Assembly (NCBI GenBank): GCA_029560815.1
Contig: JAKQKF010000457.1
Location: forward strand, 1-37,305
Origin: a bacterium
Lineage (GTDB): Bacteria; KSB1; UBA2214
DNA length: 37,305 bases
Direction of reading: 5' to 3'
The position numbers were made by a program, and so were the translations under genes. Below, piece by piece: positions 21,162-28,923 of this stretch (position 1 is the first letter of the stretch; each line of letters opens with the position of its first letter). Below the pieces are notes generated by a model that was given only the letters and a program-made list of their open reading frames with translations, had not been told where the DNA came from and did no database searches.

Positions 21162-21190
21162 AATATATAAAAAATTAATATACTATGCAA
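21162..21190 (-). promoter_or_regulatory. Candidate sigma-70-type promoter of the rimP-nusA-infB operon
   Basis: On the minus strand TTGCAT (21190-21185), a 17-nt spacer and TATATT (21167-21162) make a near-consensus promoter in the 100-nt gap between the TPR gene and rimP. The predicted start point is near 21155, 50 nt upstream of the rimP ATG and a few bases before the terminator-like hairpin. Confidence 0.65.
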
Positions 21191-21204
21191 GAAAATTCGC
21201 AAAA

Positions 21205-21876
21205 TCAGCCGCCGATGAGTCCGAGAAACATCACGGCATCATCCTTTTCAGCAGCCTTGGGGTGCTCTTCGATGATGCGGTTGAAGGCTTTTCTGGCCTT
21301 TTCCTTCTGGCCGGCCTCCTGGAAACAACGTCCTGCATTGAGCAGCATGGCCGGGTCGAGCACCGACGAGTACGAGTCGACCGCTTTCAGATAGGCTTCG
21401 GCGGCCTCAGTGTGCTTCTTTTCGGTTTCGAGACAGGAAGCAACTCCAGCCTGGGCGGCCGCCAGAAAGTACTCATCGCCGCTGAAGGAGGAGATGAACT
21501 TTTTATAGCTGCTTTTGGCATTGGCGTACTCTTTGGTCTGAAAGAAAGCCTGGGCCAGATGAAGGCGGGCGATCTTGCCGCTGGTGGTTCTGCCATAGTT
21601 ATCCACGATGCCACTGAGCTGGCTGATGGCGTTCTGGTAATCCTGCGCCTCCAGTGTGCGGGTGGCCCTGGCCAGATCGACGCTGGCGCTCTTCTCGGCC
21701 TGGGTCTGGGCATAAAGATAGTAGGTGAAACCGGCGATGGCCAGGACGACAGCTGCGGCCGCGATCATGAGGGTCTTGCCGTGCTTGTCCAGCCACTCCT
21801 GGGCCTTGAAATAAAAGGTGACCAGCGAGTCTTCCTTGAGCTGCTTCTTGGTGATTTTTTTTCTCGGTTTTAACAT
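21205..21876 (-). CDS. Membrane-anchored tetratricopeptide-repeat protein
   Basis: 223 residues: a basic cytoplasmic N-terminus (KPRKKITKKQLKEDSLVTFY), one membrane helix at about residues 32-55 and a helical TPR-type region to the end (repeats such as LHLAQAFFQTKEYANAKSSY and AAEAYLKAVDSYSSV). The arrangement resembles YfgM-type periplasmic TPR proteins, but the function is unknown. I use ATG 21876; an open frame continues upstream, but that part reads as chance hydrophobic sequence. A terminator follows its stop by about 55 nt. Confidence 0.75.
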   Translation of the reverse strand: MLKPRKKITKKQLKEDSLVTFYFKAQEWLDKHGKTLMIAAAAVVLAIAGFTYYLYAQTQAEKSASVDLARATRTLEAQDYQNAISQLSGIVDNYGRTTSGKIARLHLAQAFFQTKEYANAKSSYKKFISSFSGDEYFLAAAQAGVASCLETEKKHTEAAEAYLKAVDSYSSVLDPAMLLNAGRCFQEAGQKEKARKAFNRIIEEHPKAAEKDDAVMFLGLIGG

Positions 21877-21995
21877 TATCAGTCCGATTAAAATGGTCAG
21901 GGAGGTGTACTGTGGATTAAATCCTGATAATATAAGGAGGAATTTGCGCAAAAGCAACAGAAAAGCAAACAAACGGGGGGTTTTACGCCTGCGGC

Positions 21996-22364
21996 CTAAT
22001 CCGGCCGCGCCTCGCGGGCCGAAACGGTGATGATTTCGTAGATGTGGGCGGCGAGAGCCGATATGAAGATCATCACCAGCAGGAGAACAAAGATCTCACC
22101 CCCCCTGGACTTGAGCAGACCGAAAGCGCGGCCGAACTTGATAAAAATCGGCATGGCCAGTGCGCTGATGATAAGTGCGCAAAGGATGCTCATCCACAGC
22201 TTGCGGAAATTTTCGCGTCCGCCGGCAAAGTAGGCGATAATCACGATCATACAGGCCAGGGCGAATGCGACGATCGAGACCGTGGGGTGAATTTCAAACC
22301 AGACCAGCAGTTCGCTGCTGCGATCGCTGGTCACGATGGCTGTTTTAGGATCGGGAATAGGCAT
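21996..22364 (-). CDS. Hypothetical membrane protein with three predicted helices
   Basis: 122 residues starting at ATG 22364 with AGGG 6 nt upstream. Three hydrophobic stretches at about residues 25-45, 57-76 and 90-112, with KFGRAFGLLKSRGGE between the second and third. No family is recognised. It lies 119 nt upstream of the TPR gene on the same strand and diverges from the cytochrome locus across a gap of about 500 nt. Confidence 0.65.
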   Translation of the reverse strand: MPIPDPKTAIVTSDRSSELLVWFEIHPTVSIVAFALACMIVIIAYFAGGRENFRKLWMSILCALIISALAMPIFIKFGRAFGLLKSRGGEIFVLLLVMIFISALAAHIYEIITVSAREARPD

Positions 22365-22866
22365 AGTAGCCCTGGGTTTGAATTTTCGCACCAAACGGAC
22401 ACGGCCGTCGCGGCCGTTAACTATCTAATTTTGCAAAATAATGGTGAAATAGCAAGCTATTTTTCCATGCCGGACGGGCGGGCAGGGGTCTCTTACTGCT
22501 GCCTTCTCTACCGCTCGTCAGGGAGATTGTTGCCGTAAAAAGCGGCATTTACATAATTCCACTGGTTTCACTGTTGTTTTATTTTATCTTTCTAATTAAA
22601 ATAATATGATATAAATAAAACGGCGTAAGCGAAGGTCCTGCGAGCAGCGTGCCAATCGCCAATACCGTGTGGAAAACTATCGGGCGGACGCCCTTGTGAG
22701 TAATCCATGTCGACGGTTTGCCACTGCATGAACGCTTGTTAAATTCTGTTCGTTTCACTTGAAATTGTTCTTTTTTTATTCTATTTTATTCCGGTTCCAC
22801 AGGCTGCTGCGTGAGTTTTGCCCTAATCAACCTGCTTCAATTCACTGACCGACGGAGACTATTTCA
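22365..22866. other. Intergenic region between divergent transcripts
   Basis: About 500 nt without a credible gene. 22541-22620 is markedly AT-rich, and 22621-22740 is moderately GC-rich with no clear family of structured RNA. The region must hold the promoter of the cytochrome locus (a candidate is listed separately) and possibly that of the membrane-protein gene on the other strand. Confidence 0.6.
22759..22787 (+). promoter_or_regulatory. Candidate promoter of the selenocysteine-cytochrome operon
   Basis: TTGAAA (22759-22764), a 17-nt spacer and TATTTT (22782-22787) form a plausible sigma-70-type promoter about 80 nt upstream of the GTG start. It is found by eye only; the surrounding T-rich sequence makes chance matches more likely. 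Confidence 0.45.
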
Positions 22867-24147
22867 GTGAAAAAGACCCTCTTCTCCTGGACACTGCTGC
22901 TCCTCGCAGGACTCTTTTTCATGCACTGCGCCGAAAAGAGTCCCCAATCCCCGGCCAAGTTCAATCTGAGCCAGGCGAATGGATGCGTCTCCTGCCACAC
23001 CGATGCCAATCTTCTCAAATCGCTCGCTACCCCCCTCCCTCATGTCACTGAAACGGGTGAAGGCTGAGGCGGCTCTGTGTCTCAGGTTGAGGCATGGCAG
23101 ATGGTCAATGTTCGTCCCTCTTTTCTTGATTCCAAACACGGCAAAATCGGCTGTACCGGTTGTCACGGTGGCGACGCGACTGCCTCCGAGATGGAAAAGG
23201 CCCACACGGCCATGGTTGCCGCCCCCAGCGATGGGGAAAATCCTATTTGCGGCACCTGTCATGGCGATATCGCGGCGGACCACAGCGGCAGTCTGCACAA
23301 GACCATGAAGGGCTACTATCATCTCATCGAGAAGCGGCTCGGCAGAGACATCTCCACCGACAGTGAGCTGGTGGACCATTTCAACCAAGAATGCGGCAAG
23401 TGCCACGCCAGCTGCGGGCAGTGCCACGTCTCCCGTCCAGTCTCGGTGCAGGGCGGATTTGTTCAGGGCCACAATTTCTTCACGCCGCCCGACAACAAGG
23501 AGAACTGCACGGCCTGTCACGGCAGCCGGGTCGGGGCCGAGTTTTACGGTGAAAATGAAGGCCTGGCCGCGGATGTGCACTGGATACCCAACGTCAAGCG
23601 CTGCGAGTTCTGCCACGATGCCGCATCGATCCACAGCACTTCATCCGGCGCCAGAACGCGGATGGAAGATACGGATATCATCCGTTGTGAATCTTGCCAT
23701 TCGGGTTCGCAGAGCTCCAACCGCTACCACAGAAAGCACTGGGGAGAGCTCTCCTGCCAGGTTTGTCACTCCCAGCCTTACAAAAACTGCAACAGCTGTC
23801 ACACCGGCGGGGCGGGCATCACCGGCAGTTCGTACATGACGCTGAAGATCGCCAAGAATCCGCTTCTCTCTACATCACGGCCCTACAAGTATGTCACCGT
23901 GCGCCACATCCCGATCGCGCGGGATACCTACGCCAGCTGGGGAATCGCCGATCTGCCCAACTACGACTCGGTGCCAACCTGGAAATATGCCACTCCGCAC
24001 AACATCAAGCGTTGGACGGCCCAGACCGACACCTCCGGCGGCGCTGCCTGCGCTGAAAAGTGCCACAAGAGCAGCTATTATCTGACTCTTGACGATCTCC
24101 CCGCAGAAGAGGTCGAGGCGAATCGTGCTTTTGTGCTTACGCGATAA
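22867..24147 (+). CDS. Multihaem cytochrome c with predicted selenocysteine (ExtKL-like)
   Basis: Read through one in-frame UGA (23065-23067), this is a 426-residue exported cytochrome. GTG start with GGAG 9 nt upstream; signal peptide ending FFMHC, a poor lipobox whose Cys21 may carry lipid. Ten CXXCH motifs are seen: CVSCH before the UGA, then CTGCH, CGTCH, CGKCH, CGQCH, CTACH, CEFCH, CESCH, CQVCH and CNSCH. An eleventh site is CAEKCH (CX3CH) near the C-terminus. The UGA falls in GEG-U-GGS at residue 67, followed at once by a SECIS-like hairpin. Without readthrough the first product would be a 66-residue one-haem stub, and the rest would have no signal peptide and thus no route to haem attachment. 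From memory, Geobacter ExtKL is annotated as a multihaem cytochrome (seleno)protein; the rhodanese lipoprotein gene next door fits. Confidence 0.82.
23068..23101 (+). promoter_or_regulatory. Candidate bacterial SECIS hairpin
   Basis: Sixteen nt after the UGA starts a five-base loop AGGTT (23084-23088), closed by 23077-23083 pairing with 23089-23095 (7 bp, two G-U), extendable by two pairs to 23075/23097, or alternatively by TCTG 23074-23077 with CAGA 23098-23101 around a 3-nt bulge. The AGGU apical loop and the distance from the UGA match the E. coli fdhF element as I remember it (loop AGGUCU, 17 nt after UGA). SelB would bind this loop. Confidence 0.75.
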
Positions 24148-24218
24148 AACTTTTACACCAAGATAGATTCACCACTAAACAAGCAAAAACAATCACAACT
24201 CACCAAAGGAGAATCTGT

Positions 24219-25217
24219 ATGTTCCGCAAGTACCTCATGTTGGCCCTGGTTATCGGCTTGTTCTTCGCAATCGGCTGCAGCGATGATGACAATAATCCGA
24301 CCGAACCCAAAAAGGTTGATGAATTCGCCCTCGTTGAAACCGTTGGCAATACCTATTTCAGCACCTACGTCACCACCTCCGGCGCAGGTGTCAACATCAC
24401 CGCCGGTGCCCTTTTCACCCTGCTGCAGGATGGTGATACCAGCAATGATCCGGTCATTGTTGATTACCGTGCGGCGGCTGACTTTGCCTCAGGTCATATC
24501 CGCGGTGCTGTCAACATCCCGTTGGCGAACCTGGTCGACAAGCTCAACGACAACACCATCCCGAAAACCAAAAAGATCGTCAACATCTGCTACACCGGCC
24601 AGAACTCCTCCTATGCCACCGCATTCATGAATATGCTCGGCTACGATACCCAAAGCCTGATGTTCGGCATGTGCGGCGTGAGCACCACTGCCGGTGTCAA
24701 CAAGACCGACCTCTGGCTCAACCAGATCGCTGCCGACGAGTTCGCCACCCAGCTGACAGCAGATGTGAGCACCCCCACGACGGTTGTTCCTTTCCCGGTC
24801 CTCTCGACCGGTAAAAAGACTGCCGAGGAGATCATGAAGGCCCGTTTCCCGCTGGGAATCAGCAGCTGGTCGATCACTGCTGCAGATGTTTTCGCCAATC
24901 CGTCCAACTATTTTATCGTCAACTACTGGCCGATGGCAGAGTATATTAATCCCGGCCACATCCCCGGCGCCTTTTGCTTCGAACCGAAGGCATCTCTCGG
25001 CAAGGATCAGATGCTGAAATATCTGCCGACCGACAAGACGATCGTTATCTACTGCTACACCGGCCAGACCTCCGCCCAGATCGCCTGTTACCTGCAGATG
25101 CTGGGTTACAACGCTAAAAGTCTGATGTTCGGCCAGAATGGTTTCGGGTACACTACCCTGACCAAGAGCAAATACACTGTTCCGACCACCGATTATTCCG
25201 CGATCATCGTAAAGTAA
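24219..25217 (+). CDS. Lipoprotein with two rhodanese domains (ExtH-like)
   Basis: 332 residues. Signal peptide with lipobox FAIGC (Cys20), then two rhodanese domains: residues about 45-165 and 195-325. Each has a complete active-site loop with cysteine, CYTGQNS and CYTGQTS, and the usual VDYRAAADFASGHIRGAVNIP-type entry in the first. Both active cysteines are kept, unlike classic two-domain thiosulfate sulfurtransferases where the first domain is inactive. It should lie in the periplasm or outer membrane and handle sulfane sulfur or a selenium analogue. AAGGAG lies 8 nt before the ATG. It stands 71 nt after the cytochrome and should be in the same operon. The Geobacter ext locus has a comparable rhodanese lipoprotein, ExtH. 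Confidence 0.88.
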   Translation: MFRKYLMLALVIGLFFAIGCSDDDNNPTEPKKVDEFALVETVGNTYFSTYVTTSGAGVNITAGALFTLLQDGDTSNDPVIVDYRAAADFASGHIRGAVNIPLANLVDKLNDNTIPKTKKIVNICYTGQNSSYATAFMNMLGYDTQSLMFGMCGVSTTAGVNKTDLWLNQIAADEFATQLTADVSTPTTVVPFPVLSTGKKTAEEIMKARFPLGISSWSITAADVFANPSNYFIVNYWPMAEYINPGHIPGAFCFEPKASLGKDQMLKYLPTDKTIVIYCYTGQTSAQIACYLQMLGYNAKSLMFGQNGFGYTTLTKSKYTVPTTDYSAIIVK

Positions 25218-25225
25218 ATCCCGAG

Positions 25226-25253
25226 CGGGGGCGCTCTGTCCAGTGCGCCCCCG
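25226..25253 (+). other. GC-rich intercistronic hairpin
   Basis: A 9-bp perfect stem (25226-25234 with 25245-25253) with a 10-nt loop, starting 8 nt after the rhodanese gene stop. There is no T-tract, so it probably stabilises or sets processing of the mRNA between the second and third genes rather than ending it. Confidence 0.55.
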
Positions 25254-25335
25254 GCATTTCCCGAGGTTCCAGTTGCCGGGTGAAAACGATAAAGCCGTAT
25301 CCGCGGGGCAAAGTCACATCCAGAAAGGGCGATCC

Positions 25336-26040
25336 ATGCATAAAATCCTTCCCGTCGCACTGGGTTTGTTGATCCTGTTCTGCTTCTTCGGCTGTTCAGA
25401 AGAGAGCAATCCTCTGCCTTCCAAAAGCCATCCGGATGAATGGAATACAGCGTCCTCCGCCAGCTTTCATGGCAAAAAAGTGCTCACCAGCGGCAAGGCT
25501 TCCTGCACAGGGTGCCACGGCTATGAGCTCGCCGGCACTGCGTCAGCACCGGCATGCCAGAGCTGCCACTCGCTCTATCCCCATTCCGAGCAGTGGATGG
25601 TCATCGCCGACCAGGAGTTTCACGGCGCCTACATCGCGGGCGATCACTGGTCAATGGCGAGCTGCAAAAAATGCCACGGCGATGATTACGCCGGCGGCAG
25701 TTCCGGGGCCTCCTGCACGAGCTGCCACCCGGGCGAAAACGGGCCCGAGTCCTGCGCCACCTGTCATGGCAGCCTGAAAAATCCCGCTCCGCCCGAGGAT
25801 CTCCAGGGGCATGTTTCCACGAGTTCCATGGGCGTCGGTGCGCACCAGCTTCATGTGGACGGATACGGACGCTGCGACATCTGCCATCTGGTGCCGGCCA
25901 GTGTGAGCGATCCCGATCATATTGATCAGAGCGAACACGCCGAGGTGCTGGCCAAGAGAAACTGGAACCGCGCCACCGGCACCTGCGTCACCGGCTGTCA
26001 CACCAGCACGGATAAGAGCTACATCTGGAACAGCTTTTAA
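25336..26040 (+). CDS. Seven-haem cytochrome c lipoprotein
   Basis: 234 residues from ATG 25336. Signal peptide with lipobox CFFGC (about residue 20), then six CXXCH motifs (CTGCH, CQSCH, CKKCH, CTSCH, CATCH, CDICH) and a final CVTGCH, a CX3CH site. Extra histidines (SFHGKKV, EFHGAY, AHQLHVDGYGRC) can serve as distal haem ligands, the pattern of c7/nitrite-reductase-like electron carriers. It would sit at the membrane beside the selenocysteine cytochrome and the rhodanese and pass electrons between them and the respiratory chain or an outer-membrane partner. The open frame extends 31 codons upstream, but the signal peptide places the start here. A strong terminator follows. Confidence 0.88.
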   Translation: MHKILPVALGLLILFCFFGCSEESNPLPSKSHPDEWNTASSASFHGKKVLTSGKASCTGCHGYELAGTASAPACQSCHSLYPHSEQWMVIADQEFHGAYIAGDHWSMASCKKCHGDDYAGGSSGASCTSCHPGENGPESCATCHGSLKNPAPPEDLQGHVSTSSMGVGAHQLHVDGYGRCDICHLVPASVSDPDHIDQSEHAEVLAKRNWNRATGTCVTGCHTSTDKSYIWNSF

Positions 26041-26074
26041 TCCCCTGCACAAATCCTGACGGCCAGGAATACAA

Positions 26075-26112
26075 AGCCCTCTGCTCAGTAGTGCTGAACA
26101 GAGGGCTTTTTT
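26075..26112 (+). terminator. Intrinsic terminator of the cytochrome/rhodanese operon
   Basis: AGCCCTCTG (26075-26083) pairs with CAGAGGGCT (26099-26107), with a short inner TCAG/CTGA pairing, and is followed by six T. It begins 35 nt after the last cytochrome stop. Confidence 0.9.
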
Positions 26113-26142
26113 ATGCCAAAAGACGCGGTGAAGGCCTGAAGA

Positions 26143-27147
26143 TCAGTCGTCCAGCAGGGGGCGGAGCGATTCGGCCACACCCAACAGACCGAAAAGGCCG
26201 CCGCTGTGGAGGAATAATATTCTGGGCATGCCGTTGAATCTGCCCCGGGTGATCTCATGGATCAGTCCGTGCATGGCCTTGCCGGTATAGACGGGGTCGA
26301 GGAGCAGAGCCTCGCGTCTGGCCAGGCGGATGATGGTTTGCAGCTCCTCAGGTCTGGATTTGCCATAGCCATCCCCGGCATAGCCATCGATGATCCGGAT
26401 CATCTCCGTTTTTATTTTCAGGTCAGGGAGATAGAGGGACTTGACTTCGGCGAGGATCTCCTCGACGCGGCGGGTAAAGTAGGCGGCGTCGTCACAGATA
26501 TTGATGCCGATGACCTGCGCCTCCCACCCCTCGATCTCCTTGCCGAGGATCAATCCGGCCAGGGTTCCGCCCGAACCTACGGCGCAGACGATGGCATCGA
26601 AATGGACTCCCATCGTTTTTTCCTGTTCGCGGATTTCTGCTACGGCATGGGCATATCCAAAGGCCCCGAGGCCGTCTGATGCTCCTTCAGGAATGACAAA
26701 GGGACGACGGCCGGCGCGGGTGTAGCCATCGGCCAGTTCCTGCATGATCTGCTGCCGCTGGTCGCGGTACTGTTCAGGGGTGATGAAGGAGCATTCAGCG
26801 CCGTAGAGCCGGTCAAGAAAGTAATTGCCGCTCACGGCGGCGGGTTTGTCGCCGCGCAGCACAAGATGAGCCTTCATACCCAACCGGGTCGCGACGATAA
26901 CGGTGGCGCGGGCGTGGTTGGACTGGACGGCTCCGCAGGTGATGAGCACATTCGCCCCCTGCTGCAGCGCTGCCCGGGCGACATATTCCAGTTTTCGGAT
27001 CTTGTTGCCGCTCAAATCCATCCCAGTCAGGTCATCCCGCTTGACCCAGATCTCCGGACCGCCGAGGTCGGTGCTCAAGCGTTCCAGATGTTCGATCGGT
27101 GTCGGCAGATTGGCAAGCGCCATCCGTTCGGGCAGGTTCCGCATCAT
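26143..27147 (-). CDS. D-cysteine desulfhydrase / ACC deaminase family PLP enzyme
   Basis: 334 residues from ATG 27147, which has GGAG 7 nt upstream; the frame is open for 34 more codons, but these run through a terminator. The start MRNLPERMALANLPTPIEHL and the segment DLTGMDLSGNKIRKLEY, with the PLP-binding lysine (NKxRKLEY), are typical of the 1-aminocyclopropane-1-carboxylate deaminase/D-cysteine desulfhydrase family. The glycine loop VGSGGTLAGLILG binds the PLP phosphate. The two activities cannot be separated by eye. If it is a desulfhydrase it would release H2S from D-cysteine. The product is cytoplasmic, with no signal peptide. Confidence 0.85.
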   Translation of the reverse strand: MMRNLPERMALANLPTPIEHLERLSTDLGGPEIWVKRDDLTGMDLSGNKIRKLEYVARAALQQGANVLITCGAVQSNHARATVIVATRLGMKAHLVLRGDKPAAVSGNYFLDRLYGAECSFITPEQYRDQRQQIMQELADGYTRAGRRPFVIPEGASDGLGAFGYAHAVAEIREQEKTMGVHFDAIVCAVGSGGTLAGLILGKEIEGWEAQVIGINICDDAAYFTRRVEEILAEVKSLYLPDLKIKTEMIRIIDGYAGDGYGKSRPEELQTIIRLARREALLLDPVYTGKAMHGLIHEITRGRFNGMPRILFLHSGGLFGLLGVAESLRPLLDD

Positions 27148-27210
27148 GGAACTTCTCCTTTTTCTTTCTGCACCATTCTCAGAATCATTCCGTGAGGATG
27201 GTGGATCAAT

Positions 27211-27242
27211 AAAAAAGCCCCCCGGTGTTGATTCCGGGAGGC
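27211..27242 (-). terminator. Intrinsic terminator of the ROK kinase gene
   Basis: GCCCCCCGG (27217-27225) pairs with CCGGGAGGC (27234-27242) with one mismatch, and on the minus strand runs into six T (27216-27211). It starts 8 nt after the ROK gene stop and separates it from the PLP enzyme. Confidence 0.85.
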
Positions 27243-27250
27243 TCGGCATC

Positions 27251-28216
27251 TCACTCGTGCCAGGCTTTATAGCTGTCAGCGGCGAGGGCGATCGCTCCGA
27301 CGACTCCGGCGCTGTTGCCCAACTCTGCCCGCACCAGGCGGGCGCCGTGCTGAGCAGCCGTCAGAACGTGGCCATCGACGTTCTGCCAGATGCGGGCGAT
27401 AAATTCGTCGCCGGCATCCGCAACACCGCCGCCAATGACGACGATCTCGGGATTGAAGATATTGATGATATTGCCGATCGCGACACCAAGGTAGAAGCAG
27501 ACCTCATCGATCGTCTGCCGGGCCTCCTCTTCACCGCTGCGGGCGTTGGCGAAGATCAGTTCGGTATTCAGCCGTTCCGGAACCGGCATGTGGCGGGCGG
27601 AGAGTTTCTCGCGGTAATTCTTGACCATGGCGGGGGCGGAGGCATAGGCTTCGACACAGCCCACGCTACCGCAGCCGCACAGCGGGCCATCAAAATTGAT
27701 GGTCATATGGCCAAGTTCGGCGCCGGAAAAGCCTGCTCCGCGGAAAAGCCGGTCATCAATAACGACACCGCCGCCGATGCCCGTCCCCAGCGTGAGGCCG
27801 ACGACATTGGGACAACCTTTGGCCGCGCCGAAGCGGGCTTCGGCAAGAATGGCGATATTGGCATCATTGTCCGCATAGACGGGGATGGCGAATTTTTCCT
27901 GGAGGCGGCCGCGGATATCGGCATTGGTCCAGGCGGGCAGATTGGGCGTGTTGCCGAGCACACGTCCGGTGGTGAAATCGATCGCGCCGGGGCTGCCGAC
28001 CCCGATGGCGGCGACCTCCACCCCCTCCTTTTCAGCAGCCTCGAGCAGCTCGGCGATGGCCCGGAACATCACGCTGAAAATGGCGTCAGCCGACTGGCTT
28101 CCGTTGCTTGGCAGCTTGCCGCTGCGCAGGATTGTACCATCCCCCTTGCCAAGAGCATATTTTAGGAACGTACCTCCAAGATCAAGACCGATGAAAGCTC
28201 TCTCCTTAAGCCCCAT
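27251..28216 (-). CDS. ROK-family sugar kinase (glucokinase-like)
   Basis: 321 residues from ATG 28216, with AGGAG upstream. The N-terminal phosphate-binding motif is GLDLGGTFLKYALG. The ROK signature includes DNDANIAILAEARFG, LGTGIGGGVVID and ELGHMTI, followed by the zinc site CGCGSVGCVEAY. It should phosphorylate a hexose with ATP. The DND aspartate is the catalytic base. Glucose is the likeliest substrate but N-acetylmannosamine or others are possible. It lies after def on the same strand, with its own candidate promoter in the 115-nt gap. Confidence 0.9.
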   Translation of the reverse strand: MGLKERAFIGLDLGGTFLKYALGKGDGTILRSGKLPSNGSQSADAIFSVMFRAIAELLEAAEKEGVEVAAIGVGSPGAIDFTTGRVLGNTPNLPAWTNADIRGRLQEKFAIPVYADNDANIAILAEARFGAAKGCPNVVGLTLGTGIGGGVVIDDRLFRGAGFSGAELGHMTINFDGPLCGCGSVGCVEAYASAPAMVKNYREKLSARHMPVPERLNTELIFANARSGEEEARQTIDEVCFYLGVAIGNIINIFNPEIVVIGGGVADAGDEFIARIWQNVDGHVLTAAQHGARLVRAELGNSAGVVGAIALAADSYKAWHE

Positions 28217-28306
28217 TCTCGCTCCTGCTAAATGATAATGTGTGGTTGAAAAAGTCGATTTTTCCACTCCCGGCGCGTCTCAACATGCTTGCTGGAAGGG
28301 TGCGGC

Positions 28307-28335
28307 AACGTACAAAATAATGTGGAGATTGTCAA
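28307..28335 (-). promoter_or_regulatory. Candidate promoter of the ROK kinase
   Basis: On the minus strand TTGACA (28335-28330), overlapping the def stop codon, a 17-nt spacer and TACGTT (28312-28307). The -35 is perfect and the -10 weak. Confidence 0.4.
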
Positions 28336-28922
28336 GCAATTTCAGTTACCGGCTCGAAACGCAGCTCCTGCAAACCGGCATGGTACTGCTTCAGGTAGTG
28401 GTGCTGGATTTCAGGCAGGGAAGCATCCCTGGTCGAATAGTCATTTGTGTCATTTTCAATAACCCAGACCAGGCTGCCCTGCTCAGCGCGGTCGATGTAG
28501 AGGATGCCGTTGAGATGATCAATCTCATGCTGGAGAACCCGGGCGAAGTGGCCTTTTGCGGTGATCTCGACGGCTTCTCCCTGTGGTGTCTGGGCCTTGA
28601 CGATTATTTTGATATGGCGCGGCACCTCGGCCTGCAGACCGGGCAGGCTGAGACAGCCCTCAATATCGATCTCCTTTTTTTCACTGTAGGCCACGATCTC
28701 GGGGTTGATGAGGAGATGAAGCTTTTTGTGATCGATATCCTTGGCGACCAGCATGCGCTTGTCGACATTGACCTGGGTAGCTGCGAGGCCGACTCCATCG
28801 AGGGCCGCCATAGTTTCGATCATATCCTCGAGGAAGGCGTCGGATAATTCATGGTTTTGTACGGTCTCCGCCCTTTTGCGAAGGGTCGGATGTCCATACT
28901 TGATGACAGGGAGAATAGCCAT
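28332..28922 (-). CDS. def: Peptide deformylase
   Basis: 196 residues from ATG 28922. The three family motifs are present: GVGLAATQV, EGCLSLPG (metal cysteine) and QHEIDHLNG (metal histidines and catalytic glutamate). It removes the formyl group from nascent proteins using Fe(II). The frame is open for 65 codons upstream within lipA; the start is set by the conserved beginning AILPVIKYGHPTLRK and by AGAGGG overlapping the lipA end. The lipA stop is 1 nt before the ATG, so the two are coupled. Confidence 0.97.
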   Translation of the reverse strand: MAILPVIKYGHPTLRKRAETVQNHELSDAFLEDMIETMAALDGVGLAATQVNVDKRMLVAKDIDHKKLHLLINPEIVAYSEKKEIDIEGCLSLPGLQAEVPRHIKIIVKAQTPQGEAVEITAKGHFARVLQHEIDHLNGILYIDRAEQGSLVWVIENDTNDYSTRDASLPEIQHHYLKQYHAGLQELRFEPVTEIA

Positions 28923-28923
28923 A

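Noticed and set aside
22621..22740. Possible riboswitch (cyclic di-GMP type) upstream of the cytochrome locus
   Set aside because: The conserved core sequences of the known classes are not found; only scattered short matches are present.
23077..24147. Reading the second part of the interrupted cytochrome as a separate gene beginning at a GTG after the UGA
   Set aside because: It would have no signal peptide although it carries ten haem sites, there is no ribosome binding site, and the upstream 66-residue piece ends in the middle of a domain.
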